Positions 28,007 through 36,789 of a stretch of DNA of 64,000 bases are shown here, in pieces (positions within the stretch are counted from its first letter, which is position 1; every line of letters starts with the position of its first letter). The translations under genes were made by a program, and so were the position numbers. The notes under the pieces were generated by a model. The model searched no databases, had not been told where the DNA came from, and was given only the letters and a program-made list of their open reading frames with translations. This DNA is from Bacteroidota bacterium (GTDB lineage Bacteria > Bacteroidota > Bacteroidia > 2-12-FULL-35-15), in NCBI GenBank assembly GCA_947476185.1, contig CANJPX010000006.1, forward strand, positions 28,495-92,494. The letters are read 5' to 3'.

Positions 28007-28534
28007 TTATTTTGAACTTATTTTCTTGATCAGCTTGGTGATATCATTTTGCAATTTTTTCTTTTTCCCATATTTTTCATCCAGTTTAATAAAAGATTTT
28101 GCAACAGATTTTAATTCTTTTTCATCTAATAGGTAAGAAAGGTTTTTAATTAGAATGATGTTTTCTTTCCAGATATGTTTAAATAGCAGATTGATGTATT
28201 TATCAACTGCTTTTTTTAGTTTATTGTTTTCGTTTTCAATAAAATATTGCTCTACCAATATTATAAGCTCATCTAGCTCATCGTGATTGCCTGATATCTC
28301 ATTCAATATTTTATTGTCGATGTTTTTGGCGTGTTTTAAAATTCTTTTGTAAAGAATTGTTTCTTCTTTTGGATGGTGGTAGATCTCCGTGAAATCTTTG
28401 AAAAACGAAATAAAATTAATTATTAGTTTTCTGTATAATTCAACATCCTTGACTTTTTGAACTTTTTTTGTTGCCTCGATAGCATCAAAAAGTGTTTTAT
28501 GTTCATCCAATAATATTTCTGCAGCTGTATTCAT
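28007..28534 (-). CDS. hemerythrin-like protein
   Basis: A 175-residue helical protein, similar in plan to the one at 3281-3814: 'LLDEHKTLFDAI', 'FTEIYHHPKEETILYKRI', 'SGNHDELDEL' and 'LLFKHIWKENIILI' supply the di-iron ligands. The C-terminus is Lys-rich. It starts 1 base after the FAD-subunit stop codon and precedes nifJ, so it is co-transcribed with two oxygen-sensitive enzymes. Oxygen binding or scavenging is the likely role (inference). Confidence 0.82.
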   Translation of the reverse strand: MNTAAEILLDEHKTLFDAIEATKKVQKVKDVELYRKLIINFISFFKDFTEIYHHPKEETILYKRILKHAKNIDNKILNEISGNHDELDELIILVEQYFIENENNKLKKAVDKYINLLFKHIWKENIILIKNLSYLLDEKELKSVAKSFIKLDEKYGKKKKLQNDITKLIKKISSK

Positions 28535-28535
28535 T

Positions 28536-29468
28536 TTATTTACCTAGTTCTTTAAAACTTCTGTTCAAATAAACACTTATCATTTCTTTTCTGTACTCTC
28601 TTGAATAAACATCGTTGTCTACGATGCGAGCCTTTTTTACAGCTTTCGTTATCAATGACTGAAGGTCATCCTTTATTGTTCCAACAATTAAAATGGGTTT
28701 AGGATCAACGCCACCCAATGCAATTCTAATTTCTCCTAATTTATCGATCGTTACCGATGTTGTCAGTGAACTGAATTCTAAACTTTCGCGTTGACGTAAT
28801 TTTTTGTAAACTCCTTTATATCCATTATTCGTTGGAATATGAATTGATTTGATAATGGAGGTCTTATTGAAATTACGCGGACTTACTCCGTCTCCTGTGT
28901 AAATACTTTCAAGCGGAATAATGGAGGTAGTATTGTTTTCAAATATTTCAATACTTGCATTCAAGCTTATTAATGCAACAGCTGTATCTGCAACAAATTT
29001 TGAAAAACAATTTTTCTTTCCGCCTGTAGCTATGCAAATATCGCCTTCACATTTTAAGCAATATCCAACTGCTTCTCTCCACCATTCTGTTTGATTATAA
29101 AAAGAACAACGATTTTCACAAAGTAAATTTCCTCCAAGGGTAGCCGTTTTTCTAATCATTGGAGAAGCAACTGAATGTGCCGCTTCCAGCAATATCGGAA
29201 AGTTGTCTGCAATTATTTTATGTTTTTGCAGATCATCTAAAGTAACCAATGAACCTATTTCAATATGATTTTCTGCAGTAACTACATTCTTTAATTCTTT
29301 AATTCCGGATATGTCGATCAAGTAGGTTGATTCATCATTTCCTTGAAATTTATTTACGATAACATCAGTTCCTCCGGCAATGTACCGGAAACTATCAGGA
29401 TGACCATTTGCTTCATAAATGGCCTGTTCCAAGCTTTCTGCTTTTAGATATAATTTTTCTGCTATCAT
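28536..29468 (-). CDS. FAD subunit with extra [4Fe-4S] loop, 4-hydroxybenzoyl-CoA reductase beta-like
   Basis: A 310-residue FAD-binding subunit of the xanthine oxidase family; 'YIAGGTDVIVNK' and 'TATLGGNLLCENR' are the FAD-contact segments. Unlike ordinary CoxM-type subunits it carries the insert 'CSFYNQTEWWREAVGYCLK'. Cys121, Cys137, Cys145 and Cys154 match the spacing of the [4Fe-4S] ligands of Thauera HcrB (122, 138, 146, 155 as I recall them). That cluster lets the Thauera enzyme reduce phenolic CoA esters using ferredoxin. The start is the ATG at 29468, one base after the stop of the Mo-subunit gene; the ORF track adds a TTG start that overlaps it. Confidence 0.85.
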   Translation of the reverse strand: MIAEKLYLKAESLEQAIYEANGHPDSFRYIAGGTDVIVNKFQGNDESTYLIDISGIKELKNVVTAENHIEIGSLVTLDDLQKHKIIADNFPILLEAAHSVASPMIRKTATLGGNLLCENRCSFYNQTEWWREAVGYCLKCEGDICIATGGKKNCFSKFVADTAVALISLNASIEIFENNTTSIIPLESIYTGDGVSPRNFNKTSIIKSIHIPTNNGYKGVYKKLRQRESLEFSSLTTSVTIDKLGEIRIALGGVDPKPILIVGTIKDDLQSLITKAVKKARIVDNDVYSREYRKEMISVYLNRSFKELGK

Positions 29469-29469
29469 T

Positions 29470-32289
29470 TTAGGCAAGACTTTTTTCTTTAGATAATTTA
29501 TTAGCTTTTATTTGATTCAATACATCTTCTGCACTGATCGGTAATTTTGTAATGCGAACACCTACTGCATTAAATACGGCATTTGCTATTGCAGGAAGTA
29601 CCGGATGAATAGCTCCTTCTCCTGCTTCCTTTGCACCGAAAGGTCCTTCCGGATCATTTGTTTCTATGATATTTGCATGGATAGGAGGAGTGTCTAATGT
29701 TGTCGGGATCTTATAATCAAGGAAATTATTGTTCACCAAAAGTCCATTGTAGTATTTCATTTGTTCACTCATTGCCTGTCCGATACCCATGTGCCATGAG
29801 CCTTCCAATTGTCCTTCAACAGCCAATGGATTTAATGCCTTTCCACAATCGTGTGCACCCCATACATTCAGTATTTTTACTTGTCCTGTTTCAGTATCCA
29901 CATCAACTTCTGCAACCACAGCACCGAATGTATAGGACGGACTTAAACCTGCTCCGGAACCTTTAAAATCTCCACCTAATTTTGGAGAAATGTATTTTCC
30001 GCTAACACTTACTGCACCTCGTTTTGCTGTTAATATATCAACTACCTCTAACCAGGATAGGTCAACTTTTTTATCGTTGCTGAATACACGGCTATCAGCA
30101 AAATTCAATTCTTCAGCTGAGATCTCTTTCACTTTTATGATCGCATCAATGATCTCTTTTTTTAAATTTTCGGCAGCATCTTTTGCTGCATTACCTGCCA
30201 TGAATGTTACGCGACTTGAGTAACTTCCAAAATCAACTGGGGTAATTAATGTATCGGCAGCAAGTACAAATAATTTATCCATGCCTAGTCCTAATACTTC
30301 CGAAACAATTATTGCAAGCATGGTATCACTTCCTTGTCCGATATCACTCGCTCCGGAGGTAATCAATACCCTTCCATCAAAATCAAGTTTTAAATGAACA
30401 ACCGATTGAGGCAATTCATTCCAGATGATTGGTAAAGCGCTTCCGCTGATAAAAAATCCGCATCCGACGCCAAGGCCATGACCGGTTTTTAATTTACCAT
30501 AGCGTTTTTTCCATTCCGATTGTTCCATTACTTTTTGTAATGATTCGCGACTTCCGTTTGAGGTGATGCGGTAATGTCCTACCGTTAAAGTGTTTGAATC
30601 AAGAAAATTTTTCATCCTCAATTCACATGGATCCATTTTAATTTTATTTGCCAGTTCATCGATCATCGACTCTACTGCAAAGCGAGTGTTAACAGCTCCA
30701 TGTCCGCGCATAGCACCACATTGTGGTTTATTGGTATAAACACGATAGGTGCGGAATCCAAAATTATCTAATTTATACGGAGCTTGCAATAACACTCCGT
30801 TGTAATAAGATGTAACAACACCAAAACTTCCGTAAGCTCCACCATCAATAGCAACATCTGCGTCTAACACTTTCATGAAACCATCCTTGGAAATACCCAT
30901 CTGAACAGTAAGTTTAGAAGGGTGTCGTCCATGATTGGTCAGGAAAACTTCCTCACGTGTCAATCGAACGCGTACAGGTCGACCTGTTTTTCTAGCGATA
31001 TGTGAAACAATAACTTCATGTGGAAAAGGATCGCTCTTCCCACCAAAACCACCACCAAGATAGGGTTTGATGACACGAACTCTGCTTAAAGGTACTTCCA
31101 TTACTTTCGCCAATGCACGATGTAAGTAGTGTGGAACTTGTGTTGCTGTGGTTATCGTTAATCCGTTTTCATCCCAAAATGCTGTGGCAGCATGTGGTTC
31201 TGTAAATCCGTGATTGATCCCTTCAAACTCAAACGACATTTTGCTTGTTACATCGGCATCAAGTAAACCTTGTTGCTGATCACCAAAACGAAGCTCTGCT
31301 TTTTTATGAATGTTGTTATTGAATTTTCCGTATTCATGGATCTTTTCATTTTCTCCAACATCATTCAATGAATCATCAATTTGTAAAAATTCCTTGATAC
31401 GCTTATATTGTACTTTTATCAGCTTACATGCTTCCGCGGCAATATCTTCGCTGTCAGCTGCAACTGCTGCAACTATTTCTCCTATGTAGCGGACCTTTTC
31501 AACTGCCATTGCTGTTTCATCCTGAGAAATGGGAAGTACTCCAAATTTGATCGGCAACTCTTTTCCGGTTGCGATGTAATGAACACCTTCCAGTTTTAAT
31601 GCTTCTGTAAGATCGATATTTTCGATTTTTGCATGCGGATAAATACTCCTTAAAAATTTGCAGTGCAATGCATTTTTTGAAACGATATCATCAGCATAAT
31701 CTGCCGATCCTTTTACTTTTTTCTCTGCTTCAATGTATGGTCTGCCAACGCCAACTGCACCGGATATCGTTTTGTAATTCGATTTCCCTTTTTCAGAAAC
31801 AGGTTTTAATCCATGTTTTTCCAATGCATATTCAGCAACTGCTTCAATGATTTTTTTGTAGCCTGTGCATCTGCATAAATTACCCGACAAGCCATCTTTT
31901 ATTTGATGGATTATTGATTCGACACCATCTTCTTTTTTTAAAGTTGGAACGAGACTCAATGATGTCATGACCATTCCTGGTGTACAAAAGCCACATTGAA
32001 TGGCTCCTTTTTCAACAAATTTCTCTTGAAGTTCGTGAAGTTCGCCATCTTTTGCGATTGCTTCGATGGTTGTAATTTCAGCATTGTCGAATCGTAATGC
32101 AGGCGTGATGCAACTCAAAACGGGTTCTTTATTTACCAATACAGTACAGGCTCCACAACTTCCCTGATCACATCCCACTTTTGTTCCTGTCAATCCAACT
32201 TTTTCCCGGATCACACTCGATAACATCTCATGATTATTAACCAATAGATCGTACTGTTTGCCGTTTATTTTTAATTTAATTTGTTTCAT
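29470..32289 (-). CDS. molybdenum hydroxylase, fused [2Fe-2S] and Mo-cofactor subunits
   Basis: A 939-residue gamma-alpha fusion. Residues 1-75 hold a plant-type [2Fe-2S] domain ('[15 protein letters not shown]'), 80-160 the all-helical second cluster ('CGFCTPGM', 'CRCTGYKK'), and about 180-915 the Mo-cofactor domains with 'GGGFGGKSDPFPHE', 'CGAMRGHGAVNTRFAVE' and the catalytic Glu in 'GAKEAGEGAIHP'. Together with the HcrB-like FAD subunit it forms a complete enzyme of the xanthine oxidase family. It lacks the CO dehydrogenase signature AYRCSFR. Substrate candidates are an aromatic CoA ester (reduction) or an N-heteroaromatic such as indoleacetate (hydroxylation); the sequence does not decide. 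Confidence 0.85.
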   Translation of the reverse strand: MKQIKLKINGKQYDLLVNNHEMLSSVIREKVGLTGTKVGCDQGSCGACTVLVNKEPVLSCITPALRFDNAEITTIEAIAKDGELHELQEKFVEKGAIQCGFCTPGMVMTSLSLVPTLKKEDGVESIIHQIKDGLSGNLCRCTGYKKIIEAVAEYALEKHGLKPVSEKGKSNYKTISGAVGVGRPYIEAEKKVKGSADYADDIVSKNALHCKFLRSIYPHAKIENIDLTEALKLEGVHYIATGKELPIKFGVLPISQDETAMAVEKVRYIGEIVAAVAADSEDIAAEACKLIKVQYKRIKEFLQIDDSLNDVGENEKIHEYGKFNNNIHKKAELRFGDQQQGLLDADVTSKMSFEFEGINHGFTEPHAATAFWDENGLTITTATQVPHYLHRALAKVMEVPLSRVRVIKPYLGGGFGGKSDPFPHEVIVSHIARKTGRPVRVRLTREEVFLTNHGRHPSKLTVQMGISKDGFMKVLDADVAIDGGAYGSFGVVTSYYNGVLLQAPYKLDNFGFRTYRVYTNKPQCGAMRGHGAVNTRFAVESMIDELANKIKMDPCELRMKNFLDSNTLTVGHYRITSNGSRESLQKVMEQSEWKKRYGKLKTGHGLGVGCGFFISGSALPIIWNELPQSVVHLKLDFDGRVLITSGASDIGQGSDTMLAIIVSEVLGLGMDKLFVLAADTLITPVDFGSYSSRVTFMAGNAAKDAAENLKKEIIDAIIKVKEISAEELNFADSRVFSNDKKVDLSWLEVVDILTAKRGAVSVSGKYISPKLGGDFKGSGAGLSPSYTFGAVVAEVDVDTETGQVKILNVWGAHDCGKALNPLAVEGQLEGSWHMGIGQAMSEQMKYYNGLLVNNNFLDYKIPTTLDTPPIHANIIETNDPEGPFGAKEAGEGAIHPVLPAIANAVFNAVGVRITKLPISAEDVLNQIKANKLSKEKSLA

Positions 32290-32381
32290 TGAAATTGATG
32301 TAATGGTTTTTCAGTGATTAAAAAATCAGTTATTATGTTGATCAAAAGTGGTGAGTTTATTGGAAAAAAAATATGATTTAT

Positions 32382-32393
32382 GTCACTTGTGAT
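32382..32393. promoter_or_regulatory. possible operator upstream of Mo hydroxylase operon
   Basis: A short imperfect palindrome, GTCAC-TT-GTGAT, lies in the only sizeable gap (147 bases) of the minus-strand Mo operon, about 95 bases before the Mo-subunit start. It resembles CRP/FNR-family half sites but is short and has one mismatch. The gap could hold an internal promoter. Weak evidence. Confidence 0.2.
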
Positions 32394-32436
32394 GTGCATA
32401 CTTTTTTGTTGAAAACTTGCTAAAAATGTGGATTTG

Positions 32437-33177
32437 CTATATTCCTGCGCCAATGCTTTTCCCACCATCGACATAAATGGTTTGGCCGGTAATAAAATTG
32501 GTTGCATCAGAAGCCAAAAAGGCTACTGCATTAGCTATATCGGAAGGTTTTCCCATCGTCCGCGTAGGTTGGGCCTCAATCAGTTTTTGTAACACATCCG
32601 CTTCTAGTTTTTGGGTCAACGGGGTGTCTATTAATCCTGGTGCCACAGCATTAACACAAACATTGTACTTTCCTAGTTCAAGTGCCAGAACACGTGTTAA
32701 ACTGACTACTCCGGCTTTTGAGGCAGAGTAATTACTTTGTCCGCGATTACCCAGCCAGGCTCTTGAGGCGATGTTTACAATACGTCCGAAATTTTGCTGT
32801 TTCATCATTTTTGCAGCCTCTTTGCAAAGGAGCCAGGTGCCTTTTAAATTTATGTTGAGAACCATGTCAAAATCTTCCACCGGCATATTCCAGATCATGT
32901 TGTCTCGGATGATCCCAGCATTATTTACAAGGACATTTAATTGCTTGTGGTCCGTTTGGATCTTAATAAACAAGTCATGCATTTCTTTTTCATTGCAGAT
33001 ATCCGCTTTTACAAAAAGTACTTTTGAGGAGCCGTATTCGTCTGTTAATAATTTACCGCTCACATCGTCTACATCTACTGCAATTACAAAATAATTATCG
33101 GAAACAAATCTTTCTACGATAGCTTTTCCTATGCCTTTTGCTGCACCTGTTATCAGGGCAATTTTTTTCTCGCTCAT
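32437..33177 (-). CDS. short-chain dehydrogenase/reductase (FabG-like)
   Basis: A 246-residue SDR with the NAD(P) motif 'TGAAKGIG', 'NNAGI' and the Ser-Tyr-Lys triad ('NIASRAWLGNRGQSNYSASKAG'). Asp after the second beta strand ('VIAVDVDD') favours NAD+ over NADP+. It ends in 'ITGQTIYVDGGKS', typical of FabG-like 3-hydroxyacyl dehydrogenases. Its ATG overlaps the xdhC stop by four bases, so it belongs to the Mo-enzyme operon. A 3-hydroxyacyl-CoA or alicyclic hydroxyacyl-CoA substrate is plausible given the neighbours, but this is inference. Confidence 0.82.
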   Translation of the reverse strand: MSEKKIALITGAAKGIGKAIVERFVSDNYFVIAVDVDDVSGKLLTDEYGSSKVLFVKADICNEKEMHDLFIKIQTDHKQLNVLVNNAGIIRDNMIWNMPVEDFDMVLNINLKGTWLLCKEAAKMMKQQNFGRIVNIASRAWLGNRGQSNYSASKAGVVSLTRVLALELGKYNVCVNAVAPGLIDTPLTQKLEADVLQKLIEAQPTRTMGKPSDIANAVAFLASDATNFITGQTIYVDGGKSIGAGI

Positions 33178-33941
33178 TTTAATTTTGTGTATTTAGTTTC
33201 GATTAGTTTTGCCAGTATACTGATTGCAATTTCTTCAGGACTTTCCGATTTGATATCAATGCCCATGGGCATATCAACCGAGTTTAATTCTTCGGCAGTA
33301 GCTATTCCTGCTTCTGAGAACATTTTTTTTGTGAGTTCCACTTTCCTTGAACTTCCTATCATTCCGAGGTATGCACGCGGCTTTTTAATGCAATAGGCCA
33401 GAATATTTCTGTCAATTGCATGGTCGTAACTCATGATTGCAACGAACGTTTGTTCGTCAAATGGTAATAAGGTTAGTGCTTGACTAAAATCTAATGGCAT
33501 TTTATTTATTTCCGGTTGCGAAATTTGATCCAGATATTCTTTTCTATCGTCAATTACAACCGTTTCAAAATCCATATCGATCGCATATTTTGCAAGTGCT
33601 TGTCCAGTATGTCCGGCACCAAAAATATACAGTTTGTTTTTTTTCATGATAGGTTCTATATATATATCTATTGTCCCTCCACAGCACATATTGTGTTGAT
33701 TTAATAAATCGTGTCGAAATGTTTTCGGTTTCTTTTCTTTGAGAACAATTAAGGCATTTTCAATTACTTTCTTCTCGAGGGCGCCACCACCGATCGATCC
33801 AAATATTTTACCTTCTTTTGTAACCAACATTTTTGCCCCGACTTTTCGAGGGGTGGAACCTTTTGTTCCGATTATTACGCACAATGCCAAAGGGCCTTTT
33901 TCCGATTGTTGAATTGTATTTATGTCGGCTAAATTGAACAC
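33174..33941 (-). CDS. xdhC: XdhC-type Mo-cofactor sulfuration/insertion chaperone
   Basis: A 255-residue XdhC/CoxI family protein. The N-terminal XdhC domain is seen in 'ALCVIIGTKGSTPRKVGAKM' and 'GSIGGGALEKKV', with a Cys pair in 'HNMCCGGTIDIYIEP'. The C-terminal Rossmann domain has 'YIFGAGHTGQALAKYA'. XdhC binds molybdenum cofactor and promotes its sulfuration before insertion into xanthine dehydrogenase-type enzymes. The start codon is GTG at 33941, sharing one base with the stop of the upstream mocA-like gene. It should serve one or both Mo hydroxylases in this window. Confidence 0.9.
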   Translation of the reverse strand: MFNLADINTIQQSEKGPLALCVIIGTKGSTPRKVGAKMLVTKEGKIFGSIGGGALEKKVIENALIVLKEKKPKTFRHDLLNQHNMCCGGTIDIYIEPIMKKNKLYIFGAGHTGQALAKYAIDMDFETVVIDDRKEYLDQISQPEINKMPLDFSQALTLLPFDEQTFVAIMSYDHAIDRNILAYCIKKPRAYLGMIGSSRKVELTKKMFSEAGIATAEELNSVDMPMGIDIKSESPEEIAISILAKLIETKYTKLK

Positions 33942-34546
33942 TATTTTGTTTTTGTATTTAATAAAATTTTGGATTCAATATAATTATTCCAGTCATCAGG
34001 TGTATTGAGATTCAATAAGACATTCGTTTCTCCAGCATCGACCTCAAGCCTTTTAAATAATTTTAATTCATCTTTTAAGATCCAATTATCTGATGTCAGG
34101 TTTTTAAGATGATTTACAATATTTTTTCCCAATAAAATTGGATGTCCACCATGTTCATCTTTCACAGGAACAACAAAACTATTGTCCTCTATTATGCTTG
34201 ACATTTTATGCAATAATTCCACATTAATTTCTGGGTTGTCGATATTTTGAATGAAACAATTGGAATTGTTAGCAATTTTTGATAAGCCTAATTGAATGGA
34301 GTATGTTCTTCCTTTTTCCGGGAAATCGTTTTTTAGGATTATGGTTTTGCTCTTTATCGCTTTCATTTTATCCTTCCACTTGTTTTGAAATAAAGTGTGG
34401 TTAAAAACAATTATTGGATGGTTGATTTCTGCAAATATGTATGTGTTACAAAGTGTTTCAACCAATGAGATTCCCTTGATGCTTAAAAATGCTTTCGGGG
34501 AATTCATCCGCGATGAATTCCCTCCACTTAGGATCAATACTTCCAT
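33941..34546 (-). CDS. MocA/MobA-like molybdenum-cofactor nucleotidyltransferase
   Basis: A 201-residue nucleotidyltransferase with the N-terminal motif 'LILSGGNSSRMNSPKAFL' and 'NIDNPEINVELL' at the metal site, then 'HGGHPILLG'. The family makes the dinucleotide (usually CMP, MocA) form of the molybdenum cofactor used by xanthine oxidase-family enzymes, which fits its place upstream of xdhC. It is the first gene of the minus-strand operon and starts 223 bases from the divergent plus-strand operon. Confidence 0.8.
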   Translation of the reverse strand: MEVLILSGGNSSRMNSPKAFLSIKGISLVETLCNTYIFAEINHPIIVFNHTLFQNKWKDKMKAIKSKTIILKNDFPEKGRTYSIQLGLSKIANNSNCFIQNIDNPEINVELLHKMSSIIEDNSFVVPVKDEHGGHPILLGKNIVNHLKNLTSDNWILKDELKLFKRLEVDAGETNVLLNLNTPDDWNNYIESKILLNTKTK

Positions 34547-34587
34547 TTAATAGTTTGCATTCAAGATGATTATATCTATTGCGAATT

Positions 34588-34633
34588 TCTATCCTATCGA
34601 TTACGAAAACTATGACAATTATCATAGGATAGA
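34588..34633. promoter_or_regulatory. inverted repeat in divergent control region
   Basis: A perfect 10-bp inverted repeat, TCTATCCTAT and ATAGGATAGA, separated by 26 bases, lies in the 223-base region between the minus-strand Mo-enzyme operon and the plus-strand 29-kb operon. The arms are about 3.5 helical turns apart (36 bp centre to centre), a spacing compatible with binding by a dimeric or tetrameric regulator; an RNA hairpin is the alternative. No regulator gene is encoded nearby. Confidence 0.45.
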
Positions 34634-34737
34634 CTATTTTGGATTGTTTTATTCGTATACGATTTGGCAATCACCTGCTACATAGAGTTATATAATAAAG
34701 TATGATTGGAGTCATGATTTTTTTTATGCTTTCAAAT

Positions 34738-34745
34738 TATATTTG
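34738..34745 (+). promoter_or_regulatory. possible -7 promoter element of the catabolic operon
   Basis: TATATTTG matches the Bacteroidota -7 consensus TAnnTTTG and is 24 bases before the ATG of the first gene. No convincing -33 TTTG was found at 19-21 bases upstream, which could mean an activated promoter or a chance match. Confidence 0.3.
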
Positions 34746-34769
34746 CTTAAACTAAAAATGAATTGAATT

Positions 34770-36788
34770 ATGGCCTATAATTTTAAAGATAGAGAGATCA
34801 CAAAGATCTCTGTAATTGGTGCTGGACAGATTGGTCCAGACATTGCATTGCATTTTGCAAAATCACTTTCACCATTCGGTGTAGTTATAAATGTTATTGA
34901 TATTTCTCCTGAGGCATTGGAGAAAGCGAAAGCGAAAGCACATAAAAAAATTCAGAAAGGGTTAGAGTCGGGTGCGTTTAAGCCTGAACTGGCTGAAAAG
35001 ATAAAGAACGCCTTGGTATTTTCTGCTGATTACGAAAATGTACGCGGCTCACAAATTGTTGTGGAAGCAGCAACTGAAGATGAAAATATCAAAGACAAAA
35101 TTTTTAGACAGGTAGAATCACTTACTGATGATAAATGTATTTATCTTTCTAACTCTTCGCATATGCAGCCGGAAGTCATATTCCGGAATATTAAAAATAA
35201 ATCCCGCAGTTTAGTGGCACATTATTTTTTTCCTGCAGAAATAAATTTAGTTGTTGAATTGGTTCCCGGTAAAGAAACAGATGCTGATCTGGTAAATCTA
35301 TTACTTGGATTTTATGAGGCGATCGGAAAGGTTCCTATCAAAGTAAAAAGTTCTTACGGCTATGCCATAGATCCTGTTTTTGAAGGTATTTGTCAAACTG
35401 CCATCATGTGTTTGGAAAAGGGTTGGGGAACTGAAAAGGAAATTGATACTGCTGCAGTGAAATCTTTAGGCTTGGGCATTGGGCCTTTTACTGCCTTAAA
35501 TCTTACAGGAGGAAATCCTATTACTGCACATGGATTGGATGAATTGGGGAAATTAGTAATGCCTTGGTTCAAAACCCCGAATATTCTTCACGAAAAAAAT
35601 AAGAGTAAAGAACTTTGGAACACTGCTCAACGTGGTGAAAAAGTTGAACTGTCTCCTGAGAAAGAAGAAAAATTAGTAAAAGAATTTCAAGGTGCATTCT
35701 TTGCATTAACATCTTTTATTTTAGATCTGGATATCGTTGATATTAATGATTTTAATATGGCGTGTGAGATGTCACTTGTTATCCGGGCACCATTCTCATT
35801 TATGAATAAAGTGGGCATCGATAAGTCTTACGGATTGGTTAAAGATTTTTGTGCAACACATCCGACTTTTACATTCCCGAAAATCTTGGATAAAGCAAAA
35901 GCAGCTGGAGTTTGGAAATTACAGGACATTATTGCTACTAAACTCGATGGTGTTTGTGTGCTGACAATCCGCAGACCGAAAGTTTTAAATGCACTGAATC
36001 TCGAAGTGCTTGGTCAGATAAAAAATGAATTGGAGAATGTGAAGAATGATGATTCTGTTAAAGCTGTTGTTATTACCGGATTTGGAACTAAAGCATTTGT
36101 GTCCGGTGCCGATTTGAATATGCTTGCATCTTTAAAAACTCCCGAAGAAGGATATAATAATTCTCATACTTTTCAATCTGTGTTGAATTATGTTGAAAGC
36201 TTTGCTAAACCAGTAGTGTGTGCTATGAACGGTTTTGCATTTGGTGGTGGAAATGAATTAGCAATGTCTTGTACGGCACGTATTTGTAAGAAAGGCTTGC
36301 CTGTTTTGGTTTGTCAACCTGAAGTGAACTTAGGATTTATTCCGGGTGCAGGTGGAACCCAACGTCTACCGCGTATTGTAGGAGTTGAAAAAGCTGCTGA
36401 AATATTGCGTACGGCTAGAAATGTTTCGGCAAAAGAAGCAGCTGAGATTGGATTAGTATACAAAGAGGTGGAAGGGGATCTGGTTGATGAAGCAGTAAAA
36501 TTTGCAAAACAAATTGCATCCGGTGATGTTAAAGTGAAAACAATTCCGCAGGATGCTATCTCGACAAATGGAAACCCAATACAACTGGAGATAGGACATT
36601 TGAGCAAAAAAATTGATGAGATAATTGTAAAAGCGATCTATGAAGGTTCTCACTTGAGTTTGAAGGATGGTCTTGAATTAGAATCACGGATGTTCGGAGA
36701 ATGTCTTTTAACAGAGGATATGAAAATTGGTTTGGAAAATTTCAAATCGAACGGACCAAAAGCTAAAGCGAATTTTATTCATAAATAG
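34770..36788 (+). CDS. 3-hydroxyacyl-CoA dehydrogenase/enoyl-CoA hydratase fusion
   Basis: A 672-residue bifunctional beta-oxidation enzyme. The dehydrogenase part comes first (about 1-390; NAD motif '[17 protein letters not shown]'; His and Glu of the catalytic dyad 12 residues apart in '[18 protein letters not shown]') and the crotonase part second (about 395-665; '[11 protein letters not shown]', '[11 protein letters not shown]', '[19 protein letters not shown]', both catalytic Glu present). The order is opposite to FadB. In the proposed pathway it hydrates 2-aminocinnamoyl-CoA and oxidises the 3-hydroxy product. It is the first gene of the long operon. Confidence 0.88.
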   Translation: MAYNFKDREITKISVIGAGQIGPDIALHFAKSLSPFGVVINVIDISPEALEKAKAKAHKKIQKGLESGAFKPELAEKIKNALVFSADYENVRGSQIVVEAATEDENIKDKIFRQVESLTDDKCIYLSNSSHMQPEVIFRNIKNKSRSLVAHYFFPAEINLVVELVPGKETDADLVNLLLGFYEAIGKVPIKVKSSYGYAIDPVFEGICQTAIMCLEKGWGTEKEIDTAAVKSLGLGIGPFTALNLTGGNPITAHGLDELGKLVMPWFKTPNILHEKNKSKELWNTAQRGEKVELSPEKEEKLVKEFQGAFFALTSFILDLDIVDINDFNMACEMSLVIRAPFSFMNKVGIDKSYGLVKDFCATHPTFTFPKILDKAKAAGVWKLQDIIATKLDGVCVLTIRRPKVLNALNLEVLGQIKNELENVKNDDSVKAVVITGFGTKAFVSGADLNMLASLKTPEEGYNNSHTFQSVLNYVESFAKPVVCAMNGFAFGGGNELAMSCTARICKKGLPVLVCQPEVNLGFIPGAGGTQRLPRIVGVEKAAEILRTARNVSAKEAAEIGLVYKEVEGDLVDEAVKFAKQIASGDVKVKTIPQDAISTNGNPIQLEIGHLSKKIDEIIVKAIYEGSHLSLKDGLELESRMFGECLLTEDMKIGLENFKSNGPKAKANFIHK

Positions 36789-36789
36789 A

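Noticed and set aside
32286-32507. 73-residue minus-strand ORF between the SDR and Mo-subunit genes
   Set aside because: It overlaps the 3' end of the SDR in another frame and ends at the Mo-subunit start; no coding signal is apparent.
34458-34670. 70-residue minus-strand ORF in the divergent control region
   Set aside because: It overlaps the mocA-like start out of frame and contains the inverted repeat; the composition and lack of any recognisable pattern suggest a chance ORF.
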